Assembly: GCF_937941905.1 (NCBI RefSeq)
Contig: NZ_CALDGS010000080.1
Span: 1-24,189, forward strand
Direction: 5' to 3'
Source: an uncultured Mycolicibacterium sp.
Lineage (GTDB): Bacteria > Actinomycetota > Actinomycetes > Mycobacteriales > Mycobacteriaceae
DNA: 24,189 bases
Position numbers and translations under genes: made by a program. The number at the start of each line of letters is the position of its first letter. Position 1 is the stretch's first letter. Shown here piece by piece: positions 7,587 through 15,086 of the stretch. Under the pieces are notes generated by a model. That model was not told the origin of the DNA and made no database searches. It was given only the letters and a program-made list of their open reading frames with translations.

Positions 7587-8415
7587 GGGATCTCCGGTGG
7601 TCACGCTCAACGACGGTAATTCGATTCCGCAGGTCGGTTTGGGAGTTTGGCAGACTCCCCCGGAGGACACCGAACGGGCGGTCGCGGCCGCGCTCGCGAC
7701 CGGCTACCGGCACATCGACACCGCGGCGATCTACCACAACGAGACCGAGACGGGCCGCGGCATCGCCGCCTCCGGCGTCCCGCGCGAGGAGATCTTCGTC
7801 ACCACCAAGGTCTGGAACGCCGACCACGGCTTCGACCGCACGCTGGCCGCGTTCGACGCCAGCCTGGCCCGGCTGGGGCTGGACTACCTCGACCTCTACC
7901 TCATCCACTGGCCGGTGCCGGAGCAGAACCGCTACGTCGAGACGTTCCGGGCGCTGGCGCGGCTGCGCGAGGAGGGCCGGGTCCGCTCGATCGGCGTGAG
8001 CAACTTCGAGCCGGAGTACCTGCGGGTGCTCATCGACGAGACCGGGATCGTGCCGGCGGTGAACCAGATCGAGTTGCATCCGCGGCTGCAGCAGCGCCAA
8101 CTGCGCCGGGTCAACGCCGAGCTCGGCATCGCCACCGAGGCCTACAGCCCGCTGGGCCAGGGTTCGCTGCTGAGCCACCCGGCAATCACCGGAATCGCCG
8201 AGGCGCACGGCCGCACCCCCGCGCAGGTCCTGATTCGCTGGCACATCCAGCTGGGTAATATCGTCATCCCCAAGTCGGTGCATCCCGACCGGATCGCGAG
8301 CAACTTCGACGTGTTCGATTTCGAGCTGAGCGACCAGGACATGGCCTCCATCGCCGCGCTCGACGACGGCACGCGGCTGTGCCCGGATCCCCGGACGTTC
8401 AATTTCACAGGATAG
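7585..8415 (+). CDS. Aldo/keto reductase (AKR5-like), first of a tandem pair
   Basis: The 276-residue NADPH-dependent oxidoreductase is predicted as a TIM barrel. The catalytic tetrad is intact: D45 (HIDTAAIY), Y50, K75 (TTKV) and H108 (LIHWP). The cofactor loop near the C-terminus reads IVIPKSVHPDRIASN, typical of 2'-phosphate recognition. Substrate unknown; relatives reduce 2,5-diketogluconate, methylglyoxal and other small carbonyls. ATG at 7585 gives the family-like VVTLNDGNSIPQVGLGVW start, but it overlaps the lipN ATG by two bases and has no clear ribosome site, so leaderless translation is possible. The second AKR begins 5 bases after its TAG. Confidence 0.93.
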   Translation: MGSPVVTLNDGNSIPQVGLGVWQTPPEDTERAVAAALATGYRHIDTAAIYHNETETGRGIAASGVPREEIFVTTKVWNADHGFDRTLAAFDASLARLGLDYLDLYLIHWPVPEQNRYVETFRALARLREEGRVRSIGVSNFEPEYLRVLIDETGIVPAVNQIELHPRLQQRQLRRVNAELGIATEAYSPLGQGSLLSHPAITGIAEAHGRTPAQVLIRWHIQLGNIVIPKSVHPDRIASNFDVFDFELSDQDMASIAALDDGTRLCPDPRTFNFTG

Positions 8416-8420
8416 GTGCC

Positions 8421-9272
8421 ATGACCCAATCCGGCGGCGAGGCGGCTGCCGTGCCGACCGTCACGCTCAACGACGACCACAGCCTTCCGGTGCTCGGCCT
8501 GAGCGTCGCCGACCTGCCCGAGGCCGACACCGAGCGGGTGGTCGCCGCGGCGCTCGAGGCGGGTGTCCGGTTCATCGACACGGCGGCGGCGTACGGCAAC
8601 GAGGCGGCGGTGGGGCGCGCGGTCCGCGCCTCGGGCATCCCGCGCGACGAGGTCTTCGTCGCGAGCAAGCTGGCCACCACCGACCAGGGGTTCGGTTCCT
8701 CGCAGGAGGCCGCGCGGGCCAGCCTGGAGCGGCTCGGGCTGGACTACATCGACCTGTACCAGATCCACTGGCCGGCCGGTGAGCAGGGCCGCTACATCGA
8801 CAGCTGGGCCGGGCTGATGAAGGTCAAGGAGGACGGCATCGCCCGTTCGGTCGGCGTCTGCAACTTCACCCCGGAGCACCTGTCGGACGTCATCGACCTG
8901 ACCTTCGTCACCCCGACGACCAACCAGATCGAACTGCACCCGCTGCTCAACCAGGCCGAGTTGCGCGAGAAGCACGCCGGCTACGGCATCGTCACGCTGG
9001 CCCACACCCCGCTGGGCGAGGGCCGACTGCTCGAGCACCCGACGGTGGTGTCCGTCGCGCAGGCGGTGGGCCGCACCCCGGCGCAGGTGCTGCTCCGGTG
9101 GAGCCTGCAGCTCGGCAACGTGGTGCTGCCGCGGGTGACCGATCCCGCCCAGATCGCCGAGGACGTCGCGGTGTTCGACTTCGAGCTCACCGACGAGCAG
9201 ATGGCCACGCTCACCGGCCTCGACGACGGCACCCGGTTCCAGCCGGATCCGCACACCTACCTCGGCAGCTGA
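8421..9272 (+). CDS. Aldo/keto reductase (AKR5-like), Rv2971 orthologue, second of a tandem pair
   Basis: The 283-residue AKR has tetrad residues D53 (FIDTAAAY), Y58, K83 (ASKLA) and H116 (QIHWP). Unlike its neighbour, the cofactor-loop motif is altered (VVLPRVTDPAQIAED instead of IPKSxxPxRI), so cofactor binding may differ. It resembles remembered Rv2971 and its M. smegmatis counterpart more closely than the upstream copy does (same TNQIELHPLLNQAELR and DPxTYxGS ending). Probably co-transcribed with the first AKR across a 5-base gap. It converges on the HNH gene with only 4 bases between stops. Confidence 0.93.
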   Translation: MTQSGGEAAAVPTVTLNDDHSLPVLGLSVADLPEADTERVVAAALEAGVRFIDTAAAYGNEAAVGRAVRASGIPRDEVFVASKLATTDQGFGSSQEAARASLERLGLDYIDLYQIHWPAGEQGRYIDSWAGLMKVKEDGIARSVGVCNFTPEHLSDVIDLTFVTPTTNQIELHPLLNQAELREKHAGYGIVTLAHTPLGEGRLLEHPTVVSVAQAVGRTPAQVLLRWSLQLGNVVLPRVTDPAQIAEDVAVFDFELTDEQMATLTGLDDGTRFQPDPHTYLGS

Positions 9273-9276
9273 GTCC

Positions 9277-9984
9277 TCACCCATCCGGGCAGGTGGCGGC
9301 CGCCTCCCGCAGCACCCGCGCCGACGGCGCGTCGATCGGCAGCCGGTAGCCGCGCAGCACCTCGGCGAACTGCAGCGCGTACTGGCACCGGAACGCCGGG
9401 TTGGGCGGCATCCACAGGGCCGGCTCGGCGTCGCCCTTGTCCTGGTTGGCGGGTCCGGACACGGCCAGCAGGTTGGCCGGGTCGTTGGCGAAGCGCACCC
9501 GCAGCTCCTGCGGCCAGGCCCAGGCGCCCAGGTCCCAGGCCAGCGCCAGCGGCACGATGTGGTCGATCTGCACCGCCGCCCCCACCCCGGGGCCGCGGGT
9601 GAAGGGCACCGTCTCGTTGGTGTAGGGGTCGCGCAGCACCCCGGTGGCCACCGCGCGCGGGCAGCGCTTGATCGACGTGTAGGTCTTGTCCACCAGGTCG
9701 CGGTCGAGGATGTCGTTGCGGGTGTCGCAGCCGTTGTGGCCGCCGGGCGCGGTGTTGTCGTCGGTCCAGGCCTCGCCGAACCGGGCGCGCAGGTAGTCAC
9801 CGCGGCGGACGCGGGCGGGCACGATCTCGATGCCGGCCAGCACGTCGGTGCCCGGTGCCAGCGTGGGCGCCTCGGCGACGGCGAGGTGCCCGGCGGGCCG
9901 GCCGGCCCAGGTGGTGGTCTGCCAGGCCACCACCACGGCCAGCACCACCGCGGCGAACAACCACACCAGCCGGCGAGCGGTCAT
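9277..9984 (-). CDS. Exported HNH-type nuclease-like protein (GmrSD C-terminal/DUF1524-like)
   Basis: The 235-residue protein has an N-terminal signal or anchor at about residues 5-22 (RRLVWLFAAVVLAVVVAW), so the rest is predicted outside the cytoplasm. The core carries an HNH/beta-beta-alpha-metal pattern: D141-H142 (QIDHIVPLALAWDLGA), then NDPANLLAV around N171, and N180 with K183 in GPANQDKGD, as in DUF1524/GmrSD C-terminal nucleases. The four cysteines C86, C108, C200 and C232 all lie in the exported part and could form two disulfides. Its ATG overlaps the recG TGA (ATGA), giving coupled translation. Equivalent to remembered Rv2972c. Nuclease activity is inferred from motifs only. Confidence 0.8.
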   Translation of the reverse strand: MTARRLVWLFAAVVLAVVVAWQTTTWAGRPAGHLAVAEAPTLAPGTDVLAGIEIVPARVRRGDYLRARFGEAWTDDNTAPGGHNGCDTRNDILDRDLVDKTYTSIKRCPRAVATGVLRDPYTNETVPFTRGPGVGAAVQIDHIVPLALAWDLGAWAWPQELRVRFANDPANLLAVSGPANQDKGDAEPALWMPPNPAFRCQYALQFAEVLRGYRLPIDAPSARVLREAAATCPDG

Positions 9985-12260
9985 GACTTGTCCAGGTAGA
10001 CGACGCGGTCGGATTCGGTGAACGGCGCGGCCAGCAGCGCCATGCCGGGGTGATCGGGGTCGCGGCCCCAGATGTCCTCGCACACCTCCTTGGCGGCCAG
10101 GATCAGGTCGAGGTGCTCGGTCAGCGACAGGAACCGCAGCGAGCGCAGTCGGCCGTGCTGGTGCGAGCCGAGCACGTCGCCCTCGCGCCGCTCGGCCAGG
10201 TCCAGCTCGGCCAGCGCGAACCCGTCGAGGGTGCTCGCGACCGCCTTGAGCCGGGCCCCGGCCCGGGAGGCCTCCGGCATCCGGGTGGCCAGCAGGCACA
10301 ACCCGGCGTGCTCGCCGCGGCCCACCCGGCCGCGCAGCTGGTGCAGCTGGCTGACGCCGAAGCGGTCGGCGTCCATCACCAGCATCACGGTGGCGTTCGG
10401 CACGTCCACACCGACCTCGATGACGGTGGTGCACACCAGCACGTCGATCTCACCGGCCCGGAACGCGGCCATCACCGCGTCCTTCTCCTCGGCCGGCAAC
10501 CGGCCGTGCATGAGCCCGAGCCGCAGGCCGCGCAGCGGGCCGTCGGCGAGGTTGCGGTACAGCTGCACCACGGTGATCGGCGGCGGCAGCTTCTCCTGCC
10601 GGCCGGCACCGTCCCCGCCGGCTTTCTCGTCCCTGTCCTTGTCTTTGTGGTCTTTGTCGTCCCTGCCCTTGTCGTCCTCGTCGTGCTGCTCGTCGATGCG
10701 GGAGGCCACCACGTAGGCCTGCCGGCCGGCGCGCACCTCCTCGACGATGCGCTCCCAGGCGCGCTGCAGCCAGCGCGGTTTCTCGGTGACGAAGATGGTG
10801 TTGGTGCTGATCGGCTGCCGCCCGCGCGGCAGCTCGCGCAGCGTGGAGGTCTCCAGGTCGCCGTAGACGGTCAACGCGATGGTGCGCGGGATCGGCGTCG
10901 CCGTCATCACCAGCAGGTGCGGGGTGAGCCCGTCGGGGGCCTTGGCGCGCAGCCGGTCGCGCTGTTCGACCCCGAAGCGGTGCTGCTCGTCGACGACGAC
11001 CATGCCGAGCCGGTGGAACTCGACGGCGTCCTGCAGCAGCGCGTGGGTGCCGATGACGATGCCGGCCTCCCCCGCGGCGACCTCGGCGCGCACCTGCCGC
11101 TTCTGCTGGGCGCTCATCGACCCGGTGAGCAACGCCACCCGGGTGCCGTGTTCGGCGCCGCCGAGCTGGCCGGCCATGCCGAGCGGGCCGAGCACGGCCC
11201 GGATGGACTGGGCGTGCTGGGTGGCCAGCACCTCGGTGGGGGCCAGCAGCGCGCACTGGTAGCCGGCGTCGATGAGCTGCGCCATCGCCAGCACCGACAC
11301 GATGGTCTTGCCGGAGCCCACCTCGCCCTGCAGCATCCGGTTCATCGGCCGGGGGACGGCCAGGTCGGCGCTGAGCTCGGCGAGCACCTGCTGCTGGCCC
11401 GCGGTGAGCTCGAACGGCAGCCGGCCCAGCAGCTCGGCGCGCAGCCCGTCGTCGCGGACCGGCGCGGCCGGGCCGGGCCGGGACCGCTCACCGTGGCGGC
11501 GGGCCAGCAGCGCCCACTGCATCCCGACGGCCTCGTCGAAGGTCAGCCGGCGGCGGGCCCGGTCCCGGTCCTCCTTGCGTTCGGCGACGTGGATGGCGCG
11601 CAGCGCGGTGTCGAGGTCGACCAGGTCGTATTCGGCCAGCACCGCCTCCGGCAGCGGTTCGGGGATCGGGTCGAGCACCGCCAGCACCTGGCGCACGCAG
11701 TGGTAGAGGTCCCAGGTCTGCACCTTGGCGCAGGCGGCGTAGATCGGGAAGAAGTCGCGCTCGAACGCCGCCAGGTCCGGCTCGCCGCCCTGGTCGCCGG
11801 CGATGGCGCGCAGCGACTTCGAGCCGACCGGTTTGCCCTTCGGCGAGTTGAGCACCAAGAACGCCGGGTGGGTCAGCTGCATGACGCCGCGGAAGTAGCC
11901 GACCTCGCCGGACAGGATCACCTTGGCGCCCTCGACGAGTTCCTTCTGGATGAAGCGCGGGTTGAAGAAGGTGGCGGTCACCCTGGGCCGCCGGTTGCCG
12001 AGCGTGACCACCAGGAACTCGCGGCGCGGCGTGCGGTTGGTCAGCTTCTTGTCGACCTTGGTGATCACGTCGACGAAGGTGATGTGCTCGCCCTCCTCGG
12101 GCGGCTGCTCGCCCTCGCCGAGCACGGTCGAGCCGCTGTGGTACTTGCGCGGGTAGTGCCGGAGCAGATCGCCGACGGTGCGGAAGCCGAAGTGCTCCTC
12201 GAGCAGGTCGGCGGCCTTGGCACCGAGCACGAAGTCCAGTCGGTCGCTCAGGGTGGCCAT
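9981..12260 (-). CDS. recG: ATP-dependent DNA helicase RecG
   Basis: The 759-residue branch-migrating helicase acts on stalled replication forks and Holliday junctions. The N-terminal wedge/OB domain occupies about residues 1-200 (SDRLDFVLGAKAADLL start). Helicase motifs include Walker A GEVGSGKT at 312-319, the DEQH box (VVVDEQHRFG), TATPIPRT, and the RecG-specific QLHQLRGRVGRG motif VI. A Lys/Asp-rich insertion occupies about residues 524-553, between the first strand of the second RecA lobe and GLMHGRLP; it is longer than I expect for RecG and explains most of the extra length over M. tuberculosis RecG (737). ATG at 12260, one base after the upstream FakA-like stop, so the two genes are coupled. 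Confidence 0.97.
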   Translation of the reverse strand: MATLSDRLDFVLGAKAADLLEEHFGFRTVGDLLRHYPRKYHSGSTVLGEGEQPPEEGEHITFVDVITKVDKKLTNRTPRREFLVVTLGNRRPRVTATFFNPRFIQKELVEGAKVILSGEVGYFRGVMQLTHPAFLVLNSPKGKPVGSKSLRAIAGDQGGEPDLAAFERDFFPIYAACAKVQTWDLYHCVRQVLAVLDPIPEPLPEAVLAEYDLVDLDTALRAIHVAERKEDRDRARRRLTFDEAVGMQWALLARRHGERSRPGPAAPVRDDGLRAELLGRLPFELTAGQQQVLAELSADLAVPRPMNRMLQGEVGSGKTIVSVLAMAQLIDAGYQCALLAPTEVLATQHAQSIRAVLGPLGMAGQLGGAEHGTRVALLTGSMSAQQKRQVRAEVAAGEAGIVIGTHALLQDAVEFHRLGMVVVDEQHRFGVEQRDRLRAKAPDGLTPHLLVMTATPIPRTIALTVYGDLETSTLRELPRGRQPISTNTIFVTEKPRWLQRAWERIVEEVRAGRQAYVVASRIDEQHDEDDKGRDDKDHKDKDRDEKAGGDGAGRQEKLPPPITVVQLYRNLADGPLRGLRLGLMHGRLPAEEKDAVMAAFRAGEIDVLVCTTVIEVGVDVPNATVMLVMDADRFGVSQLHQLRGRVGRGEHAGLCLLATRMPEASRAGARLKAVASTLDGFALAELDLAERREGDVLGSHQHGRLRSLRFLSLTEHLDLILAAKEVCEDIWGRDPDHPGMALLAAPFTESDRVVYLDKS

Positions 12261-12261
12261 C

Positions 12262-13878
12262 TCACTCCACTCCGATCAGCAGCGGATCGCCGTGGTGTCC
12301 GGTGTGGTAGGTGCCGATCTCGATGCCGAGGTGGTTGCGCTGCACGTGCTCGCGCAGCGCGTCGGCGGCGCCGGCCCCGGCGTCGGCGCCGAGCAGCACG
12401 GTGACGAGCTCGCCACCGGCCGCCAGCAGCAGGTCGATGAGCCGGGTGCCGGCGGTGACGATGTCGGGCCCGACGACCAGCACCTCCCCGGCCGAGATGC
12501 CCAGCCCGTCGCCGGGCCGGCAGGGCCCGGCCCAGGTCAGCGCGCGCTCGGTGGCCACCCGCACCGAGCCGTGCCGGCAGCCGGCGGCGGCCCGGGCCAT
12601 GGTGTAGCCGTCGTCGACGGCCTGGCGGGCCGGGTCGTGCACGGCCAGCGCGGCCAGCCCCTGCACCATCGACGCGGCGGGCACCGGCACCACGTCGATG
12701 CCCCAGCCGATGGCGGCGGTGCAGCCGGCCACCAGCTCCTCGGCCGCGACGTAGCCGTTGGGCAGCACCATGATCTGCGCCGCGCCGGTGTCGACCATGG
12801 CGTGCAGCAGCCGCTGGGCGGTCACCGGGCCGTCGGCGTCGGCACGCAGCACCTGCGCCCCCTCGCCGCCGAACAGGTCGGCCGCGCCGTCGCCCTCGAC
12901 CACCGCGACCACCGCCCGGTCGCGGCTCCAGGCCGCGCCCCGGGCGCCCGGCCCGCCGGTCAGCGCGGTGATCTGGATGCGGCTGAGGGTGCCGACGGCC
13001 AGCCCGGCCTCGACGGCCGCCCCGGCGTCGTCGCAGTGCACGTGCACCGAGTGCCCGCCGCAGGCCGCGGCGGCGACGATGACCGAGTCGCCGAGCTGTT
13101 CGAGCCGGGTGCGCAGCGCTTCGGCGTCGGCCGCCGCGCAGCCGGCCACCAGGTACATCACCTCGAACTGCGGGGGCACCCCCGCCGCCGGGGCGGGTTC
13201 GGCGCCGCCCGGGGCGGGCAGGTAGGGGTCGCGGTGCGGGGCGCGGCCGGTCAGGGTGGCGGTCAGCGCGTCCAGCAGCACCAGCAGACCGCGGCCGCCG
13301 GCGTCGACCACCCCGGCGGCGGCGAGCACCTCGAGCTGTTCGGGGGTGTGCGCCAGCGCCTCGGCGGCGGCCTCGGCCGCCCCGGCGCACACCTCGGCCA
13401 CGTCCCGGTCGGCGGCCTTTTCGACGGCCCCGCCGGACGCCTCGGCGGCGGCCTGCAGCACCGACACGATGGTGCCCGGCACCACCCCGCCCATGGCCTC
13501 CACCACGAAATCCACGGCGCGGCGCAGCACGGCGGCGAACGCCGCGGCGTCGATCTCGGGCCGCTCCCCCGCCGCGGCGGTGACCTCGGCCAGGGCCCGC
13601 AGGATCTGCGACAGGATCACCCCGGAGTTGCCGCGGGCACCGTCGGTGGCGCCGGCGGCCAGCGCCGCGGCCACCGCCGCCGGTCCGCCGGCCGCCCCGC
13701 GCGCGTCGGCGGCCGCGGCGGCGGTCCGCATGGTGAACAGCAGGTTGGTGCCGGTGTCGGAGTCCGGGACCGGGAACACGTTCAGCCGGTTGATCTCGTC
13801 GGCGTGCGCGACCAGCTCCGCGACGGCGGTGTGGGCCCAGTCCAGCAGGGCATGCGCATCCAGCCGCCGAGCCGACAT
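12262..13878 (-). CDS. DAK2/DhaL domain protein, fatty acid kinase FakA-like (full length)
   Basis: The 538-residue protein has an N-terminal DhaL-type ATP-binding domain whose Mg-binding loop is FPVPDSDTGTN (D39, D41; residues 35-45), a linker/middle domain, and a C-terminal FakA-like domain ending with YHTGHHGDPLLIGVE. From family knowledge FakA phosphorylates fatty acids held by a DegV-fold FakB partner; no FakB is in this window. The loop has Ser40 where most FakA proteins have Gly. ATG at 13878 is preferred over ATG at 13890 because GGGAGG lies directly upstream. M. tuberculosis carries this locus as two annotated genes (Rv2974c, Rv2975c); here it is one intact frame, rich in Ala. The kinase role is an inference. 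Confidence 0.85.
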   Translation of the reverse strand: MSARRLDAHALLDWAHTAVAELVAHADEINRLNVFPVPDSDTGTNLLFTMRTAAAAADARGAAGGPAAVAAALAAGATDGARGNSGVILSQILRALAEVTAAAGERPEIDAAAFAAVLRRAVDFVVEAMGGVVPGTIVSVLQAAAEASGGAVEKAADRDVAEVCAGAAEAAAEALAHTPEQLEVLAAAGVVDAGGRGLLVLLDALTATLTGRAPHRDPYLPAPGGAEPAPAAGVPPQFEVMYLVAGCAAADAEALRTRLEQLGDSVIVAAAACGGHSVHVHCDDAGAAVEAGLAVGTLSRIQITALTGGPGARGAAWSRDRAVVAVVEGDGAADLFGGEGAQVLRADADGPVTAQRLLHAMVDTGAAQIMVLPNGYVAAEELVAGCTAAIGWGIDVVPVPAASMVQGLAALAVHDPARQAVDDGYTMARAAAGCRHGSVRVATERALTWAGPCRPGDGLGISAGEVLVVGPDIVTAGTRLIDLLLAAGGELVTVLLGADAGAGAADALREHVQRNHLGIEIGTYHTGHHGDPLLIGVE

Positions 13879-13927
13879 CCCACCTCCCATCGGACCCGTT
13901 CGACACCGCGTTCGATCACCCGGCGCC

Positions 13928-13933
13928 AGCCTA
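13928..13933 (-). promoter_or_regulatory. Possible -10 element for the FakA-like/recG operon
   Basis: The minus strand reads TAGGCT, which fits TANNNT, placing a start point near 13921 and a leader of about 43 nt. No convincing -35 was found, so this is tentative. Confidence 0.25.
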
Positions 13934-13980
13934 TCCAGTCCGGCCGACAGGGCCGATCGGGCGGCCGGTCGGGGGCGGTT

Positions 13981-14010
13981 TTGGAGAACGCTTCACCGGC
14001 CCGGTATTCT
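13981..14010 (+). promoter_or_regulatory. Candidate SigA-type promoter of rpmB
   Basis: TTGGAG at 13981-13986 and TATTCT at 14005-14010 are separated by 18 bases. The predicted start near 14017 leaves a leader of about 60 nt before rpmB. It lies in the 199-bp divergent spacer between the FakA-like gene and rpmB, the longest non-coding stretch in the window. Confidence 0.5.
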
Positions 14011-14077
14011 GGGGCGGTTGTCGGGTCACCCCGTGCGGTAGTTGGCCCCCAAGCGCTGATTCGAGGAGTTCAAACGT

Positions 14078-14272
14078 ATGGCTGCCGTCTGCGATATCTG
14101 CGGGAAGGGCCCCGGGTTCGGTAAGTCTGTGTCGCACTCGCACCGCCGGACCAGCCGCCGCTGGGATCCGAACATCCAGACGGTGCGGGCCGTGACCCAC
14201 CCGGGCGGGAACAAGAAGCGCATGAACGTGTGCACCTCCTGCCTGAAGGCCGGCAAGGTCGCGCGCGGCTAG
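14078..14272 (+). CDS. rpmB: 50S ribosomal protein L28, zinc-ribbon (C+) form
   Basis: The complete 64-residue L28 begins MAAVCDICGKGPGFG. Four cysteines in two CxxC pairs (C5/C8 and C52/C55) form the zinc site of the C+ type; mycobacteria also carry zinc-free L28 paralogues elsewhere, so this is the copy expected under zinc-replete growth. Basic residues (SHRRTSRRW, GGNKKRM) suit rRNA binding. ATG at 14078 with a GAGGAG ribosome site at 14063-14068. It stands alone as a single-gene unit, divergent from the FakA-like gene and convergent with ung. Confidence 0.96.
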   Translation: MAAVCDICGKGPGFGKSVSHSHRRTSRRWDPNIQTVRAVTHPGGNKKRMNVCTSCLKAGKVARG

Positions 14273-14300
14273 TCCGCACCCCGGTTCTCGTTCGTCGAGC

Positions 14301-14341
14301 GCGCCCGGCGCCGACCGCGATGCGGTCGCCGTTCCGGGCGC
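14301..14341. terminator. Nested hairpin between convergent rpmB and ung
   Basis: An outer stem GCGCCCGG (14301-14308) pairs with CCGGGCGC (14334-14341), and inside it CGACCGC (14312-14318) pairs perfectly with GCGGTCG (14322-14328) around a GAT triloop. There is no T-tract on either side, so it is a GC-rich, U-less structure. Its place 28 bases after both stop codons suits a shared bidirectional terminator or an mRNA 3'-end stabiliser. Confidence 0.55.
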
Positions 14342-14368
14342 GTACTCGTGTCCGGGGTGCCCCGGCCG

Positions 14369-15052
14369 CTAGGGCAGCCGCCAGTCGACCGGCTCGGCGC
14401 CCATCCGCGTCAGCAGCTCGTTGGCCCGGCTGAACGGCCGCGACCCGAAGAACCCGCGGGAGGCCGACAGCGGCGACGGGTGCGGTGACTCGATCGCCGT
14501 GCAGTTCGGCCCGGACAGCATCGGTTTGAGGGTGGCCGCGTCACGCCCCCACAGCACCGCGACCAGCGGCCGGTCCCGCTGCACCAGCGCCCGGATGGCG
14601 CACTCGGTCACCGGCTCCCAGCCCTTGCCGCGGTGCGAGGCCGGGCTGCCCGGGCGCACCGTGAGCACCCTGTTGAGCAGCATCACGCCCCGCTCCGCCC
14701 ACGGGGTGAGGTCGCCGTTGCTCGGCCGCGGGTGGCCGAGGTCGGCGCAGTACTCGGTGAAGATGTTCTCCAGGCTGCGCGGCAGCGGCCGCACCTGCGG
14801 GGCCACCGAGAAACTCAGCCCCACCGCGTGCCCGGGCGTCGGGTACGGGTCCTGCCCGACGATCAGCACCCGCACCTCGTCGAACGGAAAGGTGAACGCC
14901 CGCAACACGTTCGGACCGGCGGGCAGGTACCGGTGCCCGGCGGCCAGCTCGGCGCGCAGGAACTCCCCCATCCGCGCCACCTGATCGGCCACCGGCTCCA
15001 GCGCCCTGGCCCACCCCGGTTCGACGAGCTCGCTCAGCGGCCGCGCGGGCAC
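14369..15052 (-). CDS. ung: Uracil-DNA glycosylase, family 1
   Basis: The 227-residue enzyme removes uracil from DNA to start base-excision repair, which is important in a high-GC genome prone to cytosine deamination. Water-activating motif GQDPYPTPGH at 66-75 (catalytic D68), and the leucine/DNA-intercalation loop HPSPLSASRGFFGSRPF starting at H191. The GTG at 15052 is chosen because AGGAGG (15063-15058) lies 5 bases upstream and the resulting length equals that of the M. tuberculosis protein. An alternative GTG at 15085 adds 11 acidic residues, lies one base after the thiL stop, and has no visible ribosome site. Expressed with thiL upstream. Confidence 0.95.
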   Translation of the reverse strand: MPARPLSELVEPGWARALEPVADQVARMGEFLRAELAAGHRYLPAGPNVLRAFTFPFDEVRVLIVGQDPYPTPGHAVGLSFSVAPQVRPLPRSLENIFTEYCADLGHPRPSNGDLTPWAERGVMLLNRVLTVRPGSPASHRGKGWEPVTECAIRALVQRDRPLVAVLWGRDAATLKPMLSGPNCTAIESPHPSPLSASRGFFGSRPFSRANELLTRMGAEPVDWRLP

Positions 15053-15057
15053 ATCCA

Positions 15058-15063
15058 CCTCCT
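15058..15063 (-). promoter_or_regulatory. Ribosome binding site deciding the ung start
   Basis: AGGAGG on the minus strand, 5 bases before the GTG at 15052, favours the 227-residue form over the 238-residue form. Confidence 0.6.
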
Positions 15064-15086
15064 CATCGACACCACGGTCGCTCACC

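Noticed and set aside
6412..8283. Upstream continuation of the DsbA frame through lipN and the AKR
   Set aside because: No coding signal there; it crosses well-supported genes and the DsbA family N-terminus starts at 6411.
10050..12404. A 784-codon plus-strand open frame opposite recG
   Set aside because: Antisense shadow of recG; the translation is compositionally biased and lacks motifs.
15053..15085. Longer ung form starting at GTG 15085
   Set aside because: It lacks a ribosome site, whereas GTG 15052 has AGGAGG at ideal spacing and gives the family length. Kept only as an alternative.
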